From: Streptomyces coacervatus
Lineage (GTDB): Bacteria; Actinomycetota; Actinomycetes; Streptomycetales; Streptomycetaceae
DNA: 64,000 nucleotides
Assembly (NCBI RefSeq): GCF_029223485.1
Contig: NZ_JARHTP010000009.1
Span: 124,001 to 188,000, forward strand
Direction: 5' to 3'
Every line of letters begins with the position of its first letter. Positions within the stretch are counted from its first letter, which is position 1. Positions 50,619-59,264 of the stretch are shown piece after piece. The notes under the pieces are model-generated. The model did not search any database, was not told the DNA's origin, and saw only the letters and a list, made by a program, of their open reading frames with translations. Both the position numbers and the translations under genes were made by a program.

Positions 50619-53600
50619 ATGACACAGCCCGGGCCGGCCGACGTGCTCCCCCTGACCCCGCTCCAGGAGGGCCTGCTCTTCCACGCTCTGTACGAGCACG
50701 AACGGGACGCCCCCGACGTGTACGTCGTGCAGCTGGTCTTCGAACTCGAAGGCCCGGTGGATGCCGAGCGCCTCCGCGCCGCCGCTCAGGCACTGCTGGA
50801 CCGCCACCCGAACCTGCGGGCGGCCTTCCGGCGGCGCCGCGGCGGCCAGCCGGTGCAGGTCGTCCCGCACCGGGCGACGCTGCCGTGGGCGGCAGCCGAT
50901 CTGAGCGAGGGAGCCACCGACACCGAGAAGGCGTGGACCGAGCTGCTGGACGAGGACCGGGCCCTCGGGTTCGACCCTGCCACCCCTCCGCTCCTGCGCT
51001 GCACCCTGGTCCGCACCGGCGAGCAGCGCCACCGGCTGCTCGTCACCCACCACCACATCCTGCTGGACGGCTGGTCGGTCTCCGTGCTCCTACGGGAACT
51101 GCTGGCCCTGTACGCCGCCGACGGCGACCCGGCCGTGCTCGCGCCCGTCCCGCCGTACCGCACCTTCCTGGAGTGGCTGGACCACAGGGACCGTACTGCC
51201 GCGGTGGCCGCCTGGCGGGACGCGCTCGCCGACGTGACGGAACCGACCCGACTGGCTCCGGCCAGCACGCCGGGCGCCACCGAACCGGCACAGGCCCGGA
51301 CCGAACTGTCGCTGGAGACCGGAGCCGCCCTCACGGCCCGTGCCCGGAGCCTCGGCGTGACCGTGAACACTCTCGTCCAGAGCGCCTGGGCGATCCTGCT
51401 CGGCCGTCTGACCGGCCGCGACGACATCGTCTTCGGCGCCACCGTCTCCGGCCGCCCGCCCGAACTCCCCGGTGTGGAGTCGATGGTCGGCCTCTTCATC
51501 AACACCATCCCGACGCGGGTCCGGCTGCGGCCGGAGGACAGCCTGGGCGCTCTGCTCCGACAGGTCCGGGACGGCTACGTCCGCCTCCTCGACCACCACC
51601 ATCTCGGCCTGGCCGACATCCAACGGGCCGTGGGTGTCCCGGAGCTCTTCGACAGCCTCGTCATCTTCGAGAACTATCCGGTGGATCCGGAGGCGACGGG
51701 CGACGGCCGTGACTGCGGCAGCGGGCTCCGCGTCGTCGGTTCGAGCGGTCGCGACGCCACCCACTACCCCGTGACTCTCGTGGCCCTCCCCGGCCCCCGG
51801 CCCCGCTTCCGGCTGGCCTACCACCCGGGACTGTTCGACGCCGTTTGGGCCGACGCCACGCTCGCCCGCCTGGTGCGCATCCTTGAGGCCATCGTGGCCG
51901 ACCCGGAACTCCCGCAGGGCCGCCTGGGGCTCCTGGCGCCCGGGGAACTCCCGCGGCGGACCGGGCTCACGCCGCCCGCGACCCGCACCCTCACCGACCT
52001 CTGGGCGGCCCAGGCCGCGGCCACCCCGAACGCCGACGCCGTACTGGACCGCGGCACCCGGCTCACGTACCGCGAACTGGACGCCCGGGCCGAGCAGTTG
52101 GCCGGTCGCCTCACCGCCCACGGAGCAGGCCCCGAGCGGGTCGTCGGCATCGCACTGCCCCGTACGGCGGAGCTGGTCGTCGCCGTCCTCGCCGTACTGA
52201 AGACCGGTGCCGCCTATCTTCCGCTCGACCCTGCCTACCCTGCCGACCGCCTGGCGTACATCGTCGCCGACGCCCGCCCGGTCGTCGTCCTCGCCACCGC
52301 CCAGACGGCGGGGTCGCTGCCGAAGGACACACCGCTGCTCAACTCCGAAGTCGGGATGACGGACCATCAATACCTCGTCCCCTCAAGGAGCTTGACGCCG
52401 GACAACCTCGCCTACATCACCTACACCTCCGGCTCCACCGGCCGCCCCAAGGGTGTTCTCGCCACACACCGCAACGCCGTCGAGTTCGTCGAGTGGACCC
52501 ATGCAGAGTTCGGTGCCGAGCGGCTGGCCGAGGTGCTCTTCTCGACCTCGCTCAACTTCGACGTGTCCGTGTTCGAGATCTTCTCGCCGCTGCTGTGCGG
52601 CGGCCGTATCGAGATCGTCGAGAACCTCCTCGCACTCACCGAGGGCACCCCCCGGGACGCCGGCCTGATCAGCGGCGTACCCACGGTCATCGCCGGCGTG
52701 CTCGCCGAGCGGCCGGCCGTCTCACCGCACACGGTCGCCCTCGGCGGCGAACCGATCCCCGAACACCTCCGCGCCGGCATCGAGGCGGCCTTCCCCGGGG
52801 CACGGCTCGTCAACTTCTACGGGCCCACCGAGGCGACCATCTATGCCACCGCCTGGCAGTCCGGCGCCGACCCGGACGACAAGGCCGCGCCACCCATCGG
52901 CCGCCCCCTTGCCCGCAACCTCGTCCACCTCCTCGACCCGGCGCTGCATCCCGTGCCCGACGGCGCCGTCGGCGAGCTGTACGTGGCGGGCGGCGGCCCC
53001 GCCCGCGGCTACCTCGGCAGGCCGGGTCTGACGGCCGAGCGGTTCGTCGCCGACCCCTTCGGCGGACCGGGGGAACGCATGTACCGCACAGGCGACCTGG
53101 CGGTGCGCGGCTCCGACGGGCAACTGCGCTTCCTGGGCCGGGCCGACCACCAGGTGAAGCTCCGCGGCTTCCGGATCGAACTGGGCGAGATCGAAGCCGT
53201 ACTCGCCGCACATCCGGCCGTCGCCGAGGCGGCGGCCACGGTGGGGGAGGGCCGGCGCGGCGGGAAACAACTGGTCGCCTACGTCGTGCCCGCCGAGGCG
53301 GCGACGCCGAACGCGAGCGCCGACGACCTCCGCGACCACCTCGCCCGCACCCTCCCCGCCCACATGATCCCCTCGGCGTTCGTCACGCTCGCAGCACTCC
53401 CGCACACAGCCAGCGGCAAGCTGGACCGCAAGGCGCTGCCCGCCCCCGACGCGCCGCTCGCCGCGAAGACGGCCCCGCGTACCGAGCAGGAGGAGACCCT
53501 GCGCGGAATCTTCGCCGAGGTCCTCGGCCTCGCCCCCGCCCAGGTCGGCGTCCACGACGGCTTCCTCGATCTCGGCGGCCACTCCCTGCTGGCCCCCCGC

Positions 53601-54587
53601 CTGACCTCGCGCATCCGTGCCGAACTCGGCGTCGAACTGCCCCTGCGCGCCCTCTTCCACACACCGACCGTGGCGGCGCTGGCCAGGCTGCTGGCCGAAG
53701 GCCACCACCCTGGAGGGCCGGACCGTTCCGGAGAGGCCGACCGTTCCGGAGAGCTCGACCGTCCCGGAGGGTCCGACCGGACCGGCCAGTCGGGTACGGC
53801 CCCGGTCGGCCCCCTGCTCCCGCTGCGCACCCGAGGCGACCGTGAACCCCTGTTCTGCCTTCCTCCGGCCTCCGGTCTGTCCTGGGGCTTCGCCGGGCTG
53901 GCCCGTCACATCGACCCCGGCCGCCCGCTGTACGGTCTGCAGTCCCGTGGCCTGATCCCGGGCCAGGACCGGGCCGGCAGCCTGGCCGAGGCGGTCGCCG
54001 AGCACATCGCGCTCATCCGCGAGACACAGCCGCACGGCCCGTACCATCTGCTCGGCTACTCCATGGGCGGCCTCGTCGCGTACGACGTCGCCGTAGCCCT
54101 GCAGGCGGCCGGAGAGCAGGTCGCACTCCTCGCGCTGCTCGACGCCTTCCCCGGGGCCTGGATCCGACAGGGCCCCGCCCGGTCCGACCGCCCGGCCCTG
54201 CTGCGCAGCCTCCTCGCCATCCTCGGCCGCCAGGTGCCCGAAGACGAGACGGAACCGCTGTCCGAGAGCCGGTTCGCCGAGCTGGTGCGCCGCGTACCCG
54301 ACATGCCCGGCGCCCTCGACGACGCCGAACTGGCGGCCCTGGTCGACGTGACGGCGAACAACCGGCGTCTGCTGGGCGAGTTCGCCCCCGCGTCGTACCG
54401 CGGGGATCTGCTGTTCTTCACCGCCGCCCAGGATCCGGACGCGATCCCCGACCGGCACCGCTCCTGGCAGCCGTACGTCGAAGGCCGCATCGACCACCAC
54501 GACATCCCCTGCACGCACGGAGAGATGACCCGGCCCACGTCACTGGACCGCATCGGCCCGGTGCTGGACAGCCGGCTCCGAAAGTAG
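50619..54587 (+). CDS. NRPS 3: C-A-T-TE (terminal module)
   Basis: The protein has 1322 residues. C5 (VLPLTPLQEGLLFHALYEH, HHILLDG) is again the type that accepts a D-configured donor. A5 (about 455-960) reads by eye D-V-F-S-A-G-F-I-Y-K, for which I know no safe assignment. T5 has Ser989 in LGGHS. A linker made of four six-residue repeats (GGPDRS, GEADRS, GELDRP, GGSDRT) connects to a type I thioesterase (about 1060-1320) with Ser1148 in GYSMGG and late His in CTHGEM. The thioesterase releases or cyclises the peptide; the Thr residue at position 3 could be a lactone site. The ribosome binding site before ATG 50619 is weak. Confidence 0.93.
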   Translation: MTQPGPADVLPLTPLQEGLLFHALYEHERDAPDVYVVQLVFELEGPVDAERLRAAAQALLDRHPNLRAAFRRRRGGQPVQVVPHRATLPWAAADLSEGATDTEKAWTELLDEDRALGFDPATPPLLRCTLVRTGEQRHRLLVTHHHILLDGWSVSVLLRELLALYAADGDPAVLAPVPPYRTFLEWLDHRDRTAAVAAWRDALADVTEPTRLAPASTPGATEPAQARTELSLETGAALTARARSLGVTVNTLVQSAWAILLGRLTGRDDIVFGATVSGRPPELPGVESMVGLFINTIPTRVRLRPEDSLGALLRQVRDGYVRLLDHHHLGLADIQRAVGVPELFDSLVIFENYPVDPEATGDGRDCGSGLRVVGSSGRDATHYPVTLVALPGPRPRFRLAYHPGLFDAVWADATLARLVRILEAIVADPELPQGRLGLLAPGELPRRTGLTPPATRTLTDLWAAQAAATPNADAVLDRGTRLTYRELDARAEQLAGRLTAHGAGPERVVGIALPRTAELVVAVLAVLKTGAAYLPLDPAYPADRLAYIVADARPVVVLATAQTAGSLPKDTPLLNSEVGMTDHQYLVPSRSLTPDNLAYITYTSGSTGRPKGVLATHRNAVEFVEWTHAEFGAERLAEVLFSTSLNFDVSVFEIFSPLLCGGRIEIVENLLALTEGTPRDAGLISGVPTVIAGVLAERPAVSPHTVALGGEPIPEHLRAGIEAAFPGARLVNFYGPTEATIYATAWQSGADPDDKAAPPIGRPLARNLVHLLDPALHPVPDGAVGELYVAGGGPARGYLGRPGLTAERFVADPFGGPGERMYRTGDLAVRGSDGQLRFLGRADHQVKLRGFRIELGEIEAVLAAHPAVAEAAATVGEGRRGGKQLVAYVVPAEAATPNASADDLRDHLARTLPAHMIPSAFVTLAALPHTASGKLDRKALPAPDAPLAAKTAPRTEQEETLRGIFAEVLGLAPAQVGVHDGFLDLGGHSLLAPRLTSRIRAELGVELPLRALFHTPTVAALARLLAEGHHPGGPDRSGEADRSGELDRPGGSDRTGQSGTAPVGPLLPLRTRGDREPLFCLPPASGLSWGFAGLARHIDPGRPLYGLQSRGLIPGQDRAGSLAEAVAEHIALIRETQPHGPYHLLGYSMGGLVAYDVAVALQAAGEQVALLALLDAFPGAWIRQGPARSDRPALLRSLLAILGRQVPEDETEPLSESRFAELVRRVPDMPGALDDAELAALVDVTANNRRLLGEFAPASYRGDLLFFTAAQDPDAIPDRHRSWQPYVEGRIDHHDIPCTHGEMTRPTSLDRIGPVLDSRLRK
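53712..53783 (+). repeat. four 18-bp tandem repeats in the T-TE linker of NRPS 3
   Basis: Units at 53712-53729, 53730-53747, 53748-53765 and 53766-53783 share the pattern GGAGrgsyCGACCGttCC. They encode G-x-x-D-R-S/P/T and keep the reading frame, so copy number can change linker length without a frameshift. Confidence 0.85.
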
Positions 54588-54641
54588 TCCGAACGCATCG
54601 GACGCAACCGCCCACAACTTTTCACCACAGGAGGAATCGCC

Positions 54642-54854
54642 ATGACCACCAACCCCTTCGACGACGACAGCATCGAGCACCTGGTCCTGGTGAACGACGA
54701 GGGCCAGCACTCCCTGTGGCCCGCCTTCGCCGAGATCCCGGCCGGCTGGACCGTCGTCCACGGACGTGCCGGCCGCCAGTCCTGCGTGGACTACGTCGAC
54801 GAGCACTGGACCGACATGCGTCCCAAGAGCCTGATCAAGGCCATGGGCGAGTAG
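54642..54854 (+). CDS. MbtH-like protein
   Basis: The 70-residue chaperone binds NRPS adenylation domains and is often needed for their activity. The signature residues are present: NDEGQHSLWPAF, PAGWTVVHG, and SCVDYVDEHWTDMRPKSL. CAGGAGGAATCGCC before the ATG is a strong ribosome binding site. It follows NRPS3 by about 50 bases in the same operon. Confidence 0.97.
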   Translation: MTTNPFDDDSIEHLVLVNDEGQHSLWPAFAEIPAGWTVVHGRAGRQSCVDYVDEHWTDMRPKSLIKAMGE

Positions 54855-54911
54855 ACACCCGCCCGTTCAGCCCCCCCAACGACCGCCCTTCCCAAGGAGA
54901 GACCGGCAACC

Positions 54912-55640
54912 ATGCCCACGGACGACCCGACCGACACGACCCACACGACCAAGCTGGTGTGCCTTCCGTACGCCGGAGCGGGCGCCTCGTTCTACCGCCC
55001 CTGGGCTGCCCTGGCCGGGGACGCCCTGGAGATCCTGCCGCTCCAACTGCCCGGCCGGGAAAGGCTGATCGACGAGGAGCCCCACCGGGACGTGCACCGG
55101 GCCGTCGACGGACTCGTGCCCCAGCTGCGGGAACGGCTCGGCGACGGCGACCACAGGGTGGCCCTCTTCGGGCACAGCCTCGGTGCCGTGCTCGCCTACG
55201 AGCTGGCACACCGTCTGGTCGCCGAGCCCGGCGTCGAGCTGGTCCACCTGTTCGTCAGCGGGTCGCCGCACCCCGGCCAGGGCCGTGAACAGCGGGCCAC
55301 CGGCCTGTCCGACGACGACTTCCTCGCCCGCGTCGGCGAGTTCGCGGGCTACAGCCATCCCGCGCTCGACGACCCGGAGATGCGCGAGATGCTCCTGCCC
55401 ACCCTGCGCGCCGACGTCGAGATGCACGAGACCTACGTACCGAGCACCCCCCTGCCTCTGGACGCGCCCCTCACGGTCGTCCGGGGCGAGGACGACGCAC
55501 TGGTCGGCCACGACGACGCCGCGTCCTGGAACAAGGCGTCCGGCCGTGAGTTCGAGCATGTCGAGATCCCCGGCGGCCACATGTATCTGACCGAGTCCGC
55601 ATCCGCCCTGGTCCGCGTGATCGTCTCGAAGGTGCTCTAG
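54912..55640 (+). CDS. type II (editing) thioesterase
   Basis: The 242-residue alpha/beta hydrolase has LVCLPYAGAGASFYRPW at the start, the nucleophile motif FGHSLGAVLAYEL, and catalytic Asp and His late in the chain (GEDDALV, GGHMYL). Type II thioesterases remove wrong acyl groups from carrier proteins. In systems with an A-less module a related hydrolase fold can instead shuttle an aminoacyl group between carriers (SyrC-like). The classical GHSLG motif with Ser, rather than the Cys of SyrC-type transferases, favours the editing role here. Confidence 0.93.
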   Translation: MPTDDPTDTTHTTKLVCLPYAGAGASFYRPWAALAGDALEILPLQLPGRERLIDEEPHRDVHRAVDGLVPQLRERLGDGDHRVALFGHSLGAVLAYELAHRLVAEPGVELVHLFVSGSPHPGQGREQRATGLSDDDFLARVGEFAGYSHPALDDPEMREMLLPTLRADVEMHETYVPSTPLPLDAPLTVVRGEDDALVGHDDAASWNKASGREFEHVEIPGGHMYLTESASALVRVIVSKVL

Positions 55641-55668
55641 TCGTCCCCCCCTCGCCCCCCTTCCTCCT

Positions 55669-55707
55669 TTACGACGTCCAGTTACGACTTTCAGTTACGA
55701 CTTCCAG
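55669..55707 (+). repeat. three 13-bp tandem repeats before the SDR gene
   Basis: TTACGACGTCCAG, TTACGACTTTCAG and TTACGACTTCCAG follow one another without gaps from 55669 to 55707. They end just at the GGGAG ribosome binding site of the SDR start at 55718. Confidence 0.85.
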
Positions 55708-55717
55708 GGAGTACCCG

Positions 55718-56542
55718 ATGCGTCTGCACGGCAAGTCGGTCCTCATCACCGGCGCCGCCCGCGGACTCGGCAGAGCAGCCGCGGTCGCCTGCGCGGCCGA
55801 GGGCGCCGATCTGACCCTGCTGGACATCTGCGCCGACCTGCCGGGCGTGCCCTACCCGCTGGGCACCGTGGGGCAGTTGGAGCACACCGCCGCACTGTGC
55901 CGGGACGCCGGCGCGGCCGTCCTCACCGCGGCGGCCGACATCCGCGACACCCGCGGGATGCGGGAGGCGGTGACGCGCGCCGAGGACCGGTTCGGCCGGA
56001 TCGACGTCGCCGTCAACAACGCGGGCATCGCCGCGCCCTCGGGCAAACCGGTGCACGAGATCGAAGAGGACGAATGGTCCCTGATGATCGACGTGGACCT
56101 CTCCGGGGCCTGGCGGCTGATCCGCGAGGTCGGCGGAGCCATGAGCGCCCGGCGCGCCGGCAGCATCGTCAACGTCGCCTCCACCGCCGGGCTCGTCGGC
56201 TACCGGCACTTCGCCGGCTATGTCGCCGCCAAGCACGCCGTCGTCGGCCTCACCAAAGCCGCCGCGCTCGACTTCGCACCGACGAAGGTGCGCGTGAACG
56301 CGGTCTGCCCGGGGTCGGTGCGCGACGACGCATGGGCCGAGGGCAGGATGCTCGCCGAGATCGCCAGGGCGCTGGAGGTGCCGGTCCACGAGCACGAGAA
56401 GACCTTCGTCGAGGCGCAGCCCATGAACGCGCTGATCGAACCCGAGGACGTCGCCGCCGCGATCGTCTTCCTGGCCTCGGACGAGTCCCGGCAGATCACC
56501 GGGTCGGTCCTGACCGTGGACGGCGGGTTCAGCATCCGCTGA
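55718..56542 (+). CDS. short-chain dehydrogenase/reductase
   Basis: The 274-residue classical SDR has TGAARGLG cofactor motif, NNAGIA, Ser in IVNVASTAG, and Y-x3-K in YVAAKHA, so the active site is complete. Asp in LLDICAD after the second strand suggests NAD rather than NADP. An insertion of about 15 residues after that Asp resembles mycofactocin-coupled SDRs. It sits between the type II thioesterase and the stand-alone A-T protein, so it may oxidise or reduce a carrier-bound amino acid, for example at the beta position, or act on a precursor. The substrate is not shown by the sequence. Confidence 0.9.
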   Translation: MRLHGKSVLITGAARGLGRAAAVACAAEGADLTLLDICADLPGVPYPLGTVGQLEHTAALCRDAGAAVLTAAADIRDTRGMREAVTRAEDRFGRIDVAVNNAGIAAPSGKPVHEIEEDEWSLMIDVDLSGAWRLIREVGGAMSARRAGSIVNVASTAGLVGYRHFAGYVAAKHAVVGLTKAAALDFAPTKVRVNAVCPGSVRDDAWAEGRMLAEIARALEVPVHEHEKTFVEAQPMNALIEPEDVAAAIVFLASDESRQITGSVLTVDGGFSIR

Positions 56543-56588
56543 GCCCTCCCGGACGACGAGAACAACGAGAACAACAAGGAGTACGGCC

Positions 56589-59264
56589 GTGTCCGCGTTG
56601 CTGTCCGATCCCCTCCTCCACGCGACCCACTGCCACGCGCTGCGCGTCCGGTCGGGCCACTCCCCGGACCCCGCGGGCCGGCCTGGGCTGTGGATCGAGG
56701 ACGTCTCCGTGCCGGCGAGGGACCCTCTCGCGGAGCGCCGACGCGCCATCGAACTGGCCCGGCCGAGCCGCGATCCGCGCAGAGTCCTTCTGCGTTACGC
56801 CGACGGCCTGTCGGACCTGATCGTCGTCGCCCCGCGCGGGCGCTGGGACCGTACGGCCCTCGACCGGCTGGCAGCAGGGGAGTCCGTGGCGCCGAACGAC
56901 GCCCCGCCCGCCACCGGGACGTCGCCGGCCGCGCCCGCTCCCGCCTGGGGCCTGGGCGACGACGGCCCCGCCGCACCCCATGTCGTCGCCCTGGACCATG
57001 CAGGCGACGAGGAGAGCTGGCTCACGGCACTCGCCGTCACCCTGCGCCGCTACGACCCCGACACCCAGCCGGTCATCGGCACCGACCACGGCAGCTTCAC
57101 CGTCGAACCGGCCGCCACCCTCGGCGAGTCGAAGCCCTCCTCCGCGGCGGGCCCCACGCTCACAGGCCTGCTCTTCGACGCCGCCGCCCTTCCCGGCGAG
57201 GGCGAGGGCGAGACCGAGTACCGGCCCTGCCTCGCGCCCCCGTTCCCGCTCACCGTCTCCGTCCTCCGGGACTCGGGCGGCCTGCGGCTGCGCTGCGACC
57301 ACCTGAGCGGTCACTTCTCCGCGGAGATCGCTGCCCGGTTCGTACGGCACCTCGTGCACGTGCACCAGCAGGTCCTGCACCGCCCGCAGACTCCGCCGGA
57401 CGACGTCGAACTCCTCGACGAGGCGGAGCGGGCCCGCACGGCGGCGCTCGGCCGCCCGCCCCGTGCCCTGACCACCAAGCCGGTGAGTGTGCCCGGGGCG
57501 CTCGCCCGGATCGTGGCCGCGACGCCGGACCGCATCGCCGTGACCGACGGCGGAACAGACCTGACCTACCGCGAACTGGACGAGCGGGCCGCCCGGTCGG
57601 CACACGGCCTGCGCGCACGCGGAGTCGGCACCGGCGACCGGGTGGGCGTATGTCTGGAACGCTCCGCCGAACTCGTCGTCACCCTGCTCGCCGTGCTGAA
57701 GGCCGGCGCGACCTACGTACCCGTCGACCCCGCCCACCCCGCGGACCGGCTCGCCCACACGGCACGGGACGCGGGTCTGGGCGTGGTGATCACCCGGCTG
57801 CCGGAGTTCCCGGCCGTGGCGGACTGCGTGCAGGTGACCCCGGACGAGCTGAAGGACGAGCCGCGAGGCGGGTGGCCGGCGCCGGCGGAGAACACGAGCC
57901 CTCCGACCCCGTCACCCGATGGCGCCGCCTACGTCATCTACACCTCCGGCTCCACCGGCCGGCCCAAGGGCGTCGTCGTACCCCACCGCAACGTGATCGC
58001 TTTGGTCGACGCGACCCGCGACGAGTACGGGCTCTCGGAAGCGGACGTGTGGACCTGGTTCCACTCCAGTGCCTTCGACTTCTCGGTGTGGGAGATCTGG
58101 GGCTGCCTGCTGACCGGCGGGCGGCTGGTCGTGGTGCCGTACTTCGTCTCCCGTGAACCGGACCACTTCCGCGACCTGCTCGTCGCCGAGAAGGTCACCG
58201 TGCTCAGCCAGACCCCGTCGGCCTTCGCCCAGCTCCTGGACGTCGACCACACCGACGTGTCCGCCCGGCTCGTCGTCTTCGGCGGTGAACCGCTGGACAC
58301 ACGGATGCTGTTGCCCTGGTTCGACCGGCACCCCGAGCGCTCCTGCCGGGTGGTGAACATGTTCGGCATCACGGAGACCACCGTCCACGTCACCGAGCAG
58401 ACCCTCACCCGGAAGCTGGCGCTCGCCGCCACCCGCTCCGTCGGGCGCGCCCTGCCCGGCTGGCACCTGTACGTGGTGGACCCGGCCGGACGGCTGCTGC
58501 CGCCGGGGGTCGCGGGCGAGATATGCGTCGGCGGTGCCGGCGTGGCGCTCGGCTACCTGGGCCAGGAGGAGCTGACCGGCCGGCGGTTCGTACCGGACCC
58601 GTTCACCGGCGGCACGATGTACCGCAGCGGCGACCTCGGACGCCTGCGCCCCGACGGGCGGCTCGACCACCTCGGGCGGATCGACAGCCAGGTGAAGATC
58701 CGCGGCTTCCGCGTCGAGCTCGACGAGATCCGGTCCGTTCTGCTGGAGGACCCCGACGTGCGCACCGCGGCCGTCCTGGTACGCCGTGACGGCCCGGCGG
58801 GCGCCGCCACGGCCAGGATCGACGCCTACGTGACCCTGTCGGCCGGGGGCAACCCCGCCGGGGTCCGCGAGCGGGCAGCCGGCATCCTGCCCGAGTACAT
58901 GCTCCCTGCCACCGTCACCGCGCTGGATGCACTTCCGCTGACGGCCAACGGCAAACTCGACGCGGCGAAGCTCCCCGCGCCCGCCGTGCTCCGGCCACCG
59001 AGGCGGGACACGGCCCCTGCTGCTCCCGCCGCCGACGACCTCACCGTAAGCCTGACGGAGATCTGGAGCGACGTGCTGGGCGTGCCCGTGGACCCGGACG
59101 ACGACTTCTTCGAGCTCGGCGGCAACTCCCTGTTCGCCGTCCGTATCGGTGCCGCCCTGCGCGCCCGCGGTCTGCCGTCCCTGCGGCTGCGGGAGCTGTA
59201 CCGGCACCCGACCGTCCGGGAAACGGTGGCGAGTCTCAGGGCCGGTCAGGATCCGTCCATGTGA
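56589..59264 (+). CDS. stand-alone A-T NRPS with degenerate condensation-like N-terminus
   Basis: The 891-residue protein starts at GTG 56589 after AAGGAG. Residues about 1-290 are poorly conserved. The end of this part (PFPLTVSVLRDSGGLRLRCDHLSG...HLVHVHQQVL) resembles the C-terminal lobe of a condensation domain, but no HHxxxDG exists, so it is inactive or has another role. A (about 300-790) has YTSGSTGRPKG and reads by eye D-F-W-S-V-G-M-V-H-K, one residue from the threonine code of A3. T has Ser847 in LGGNSLFAV. No condensation or release domain follows, so the loaded residue must be passed on, most simply to the A-less module 4 of NRPS2. It overlaps the convergent halogenase gene by 29 bases. 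Confidence 0.9.
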   Translation: MSALLSDPLLHATHCHALRVRSGHSPDPAGRPGLWIEDVSVPARDPLAERRRAIELARPSRDPRRVLLRYADGLSDLIVVAPRGRWDRTALDRLAAGESVAPNDAPPATGTSPAAPAPAWGLGDDGPAAPHVVALDHAGDEESWLTALAVTLRRYDPDTQPVIGTDHGSFTVEPAATLGESKPSSAAGPTLTGLLFDAAALPGEGEGETEYRPCLAPPFPLTVSVLRDSGGLRLRCDHLSGHFSAEIAARFVRHLVHVHQQVLHRPQTPPDDVELLDEAERARTAALGRPPRALTTKPVSVPGALARIVAATPDRIAVTDGGTDLTYRELDERAARSAHGLRARGVGTGDRVGVCLERSAELVVTLLAVLKAGATYVPVDPAHPADRLAHTARDAGLGVVITRLPEFPAVADCVQVTPDELKDEPRGGWPAPAENTSPPTPSPDGAAYVIYTSGSTGRPKGVVVPHRNVIALVDATRDEYGLSEADVWTWFHSSAFDFSVWEIWGCLLTGGRLVVVPYFVSREPDHFRDLLVAEKVTVLSQTPSAFAQLLDVDHTDVSARLVVFGGEPLDTRMLLPWFDRHPERSCRVVNMFGITETTVHVTEQTLTRKLALAATRSVGRALPGWHLYVVDPAGRLLPPGVAGEICVGGAGVALGYLGQEELTGRRFVPDPFTGGTMYRSGDLGRLRPDGRLDHLGRIDSQVKIRGFRVELDEIRSVLLEDPDVRTAAVLVRRDGPAGAATARIDAYVTLSAGGNPAGVRERAAGILPEYMLPATVTALDALPLTANGKLDAAKLPAPAVLRPPRRDTAPAAPAADDLTVSLTEIWSDVLGVPVDPDDDFFELGGNSLFAVRIGAALRARGLPSLRLRELYRHPTVRETVASLRAGQDPSM

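Noticed and set aside
54912..55640. SyrC-type aminoacyl shuttle for the A-less module
   Set aside because: The nucleophile motif is GHSLG with Ser, as in ordinary type II thioesterases. SyrC-like transferases use Cys. It is kept as an editing thioesterase.
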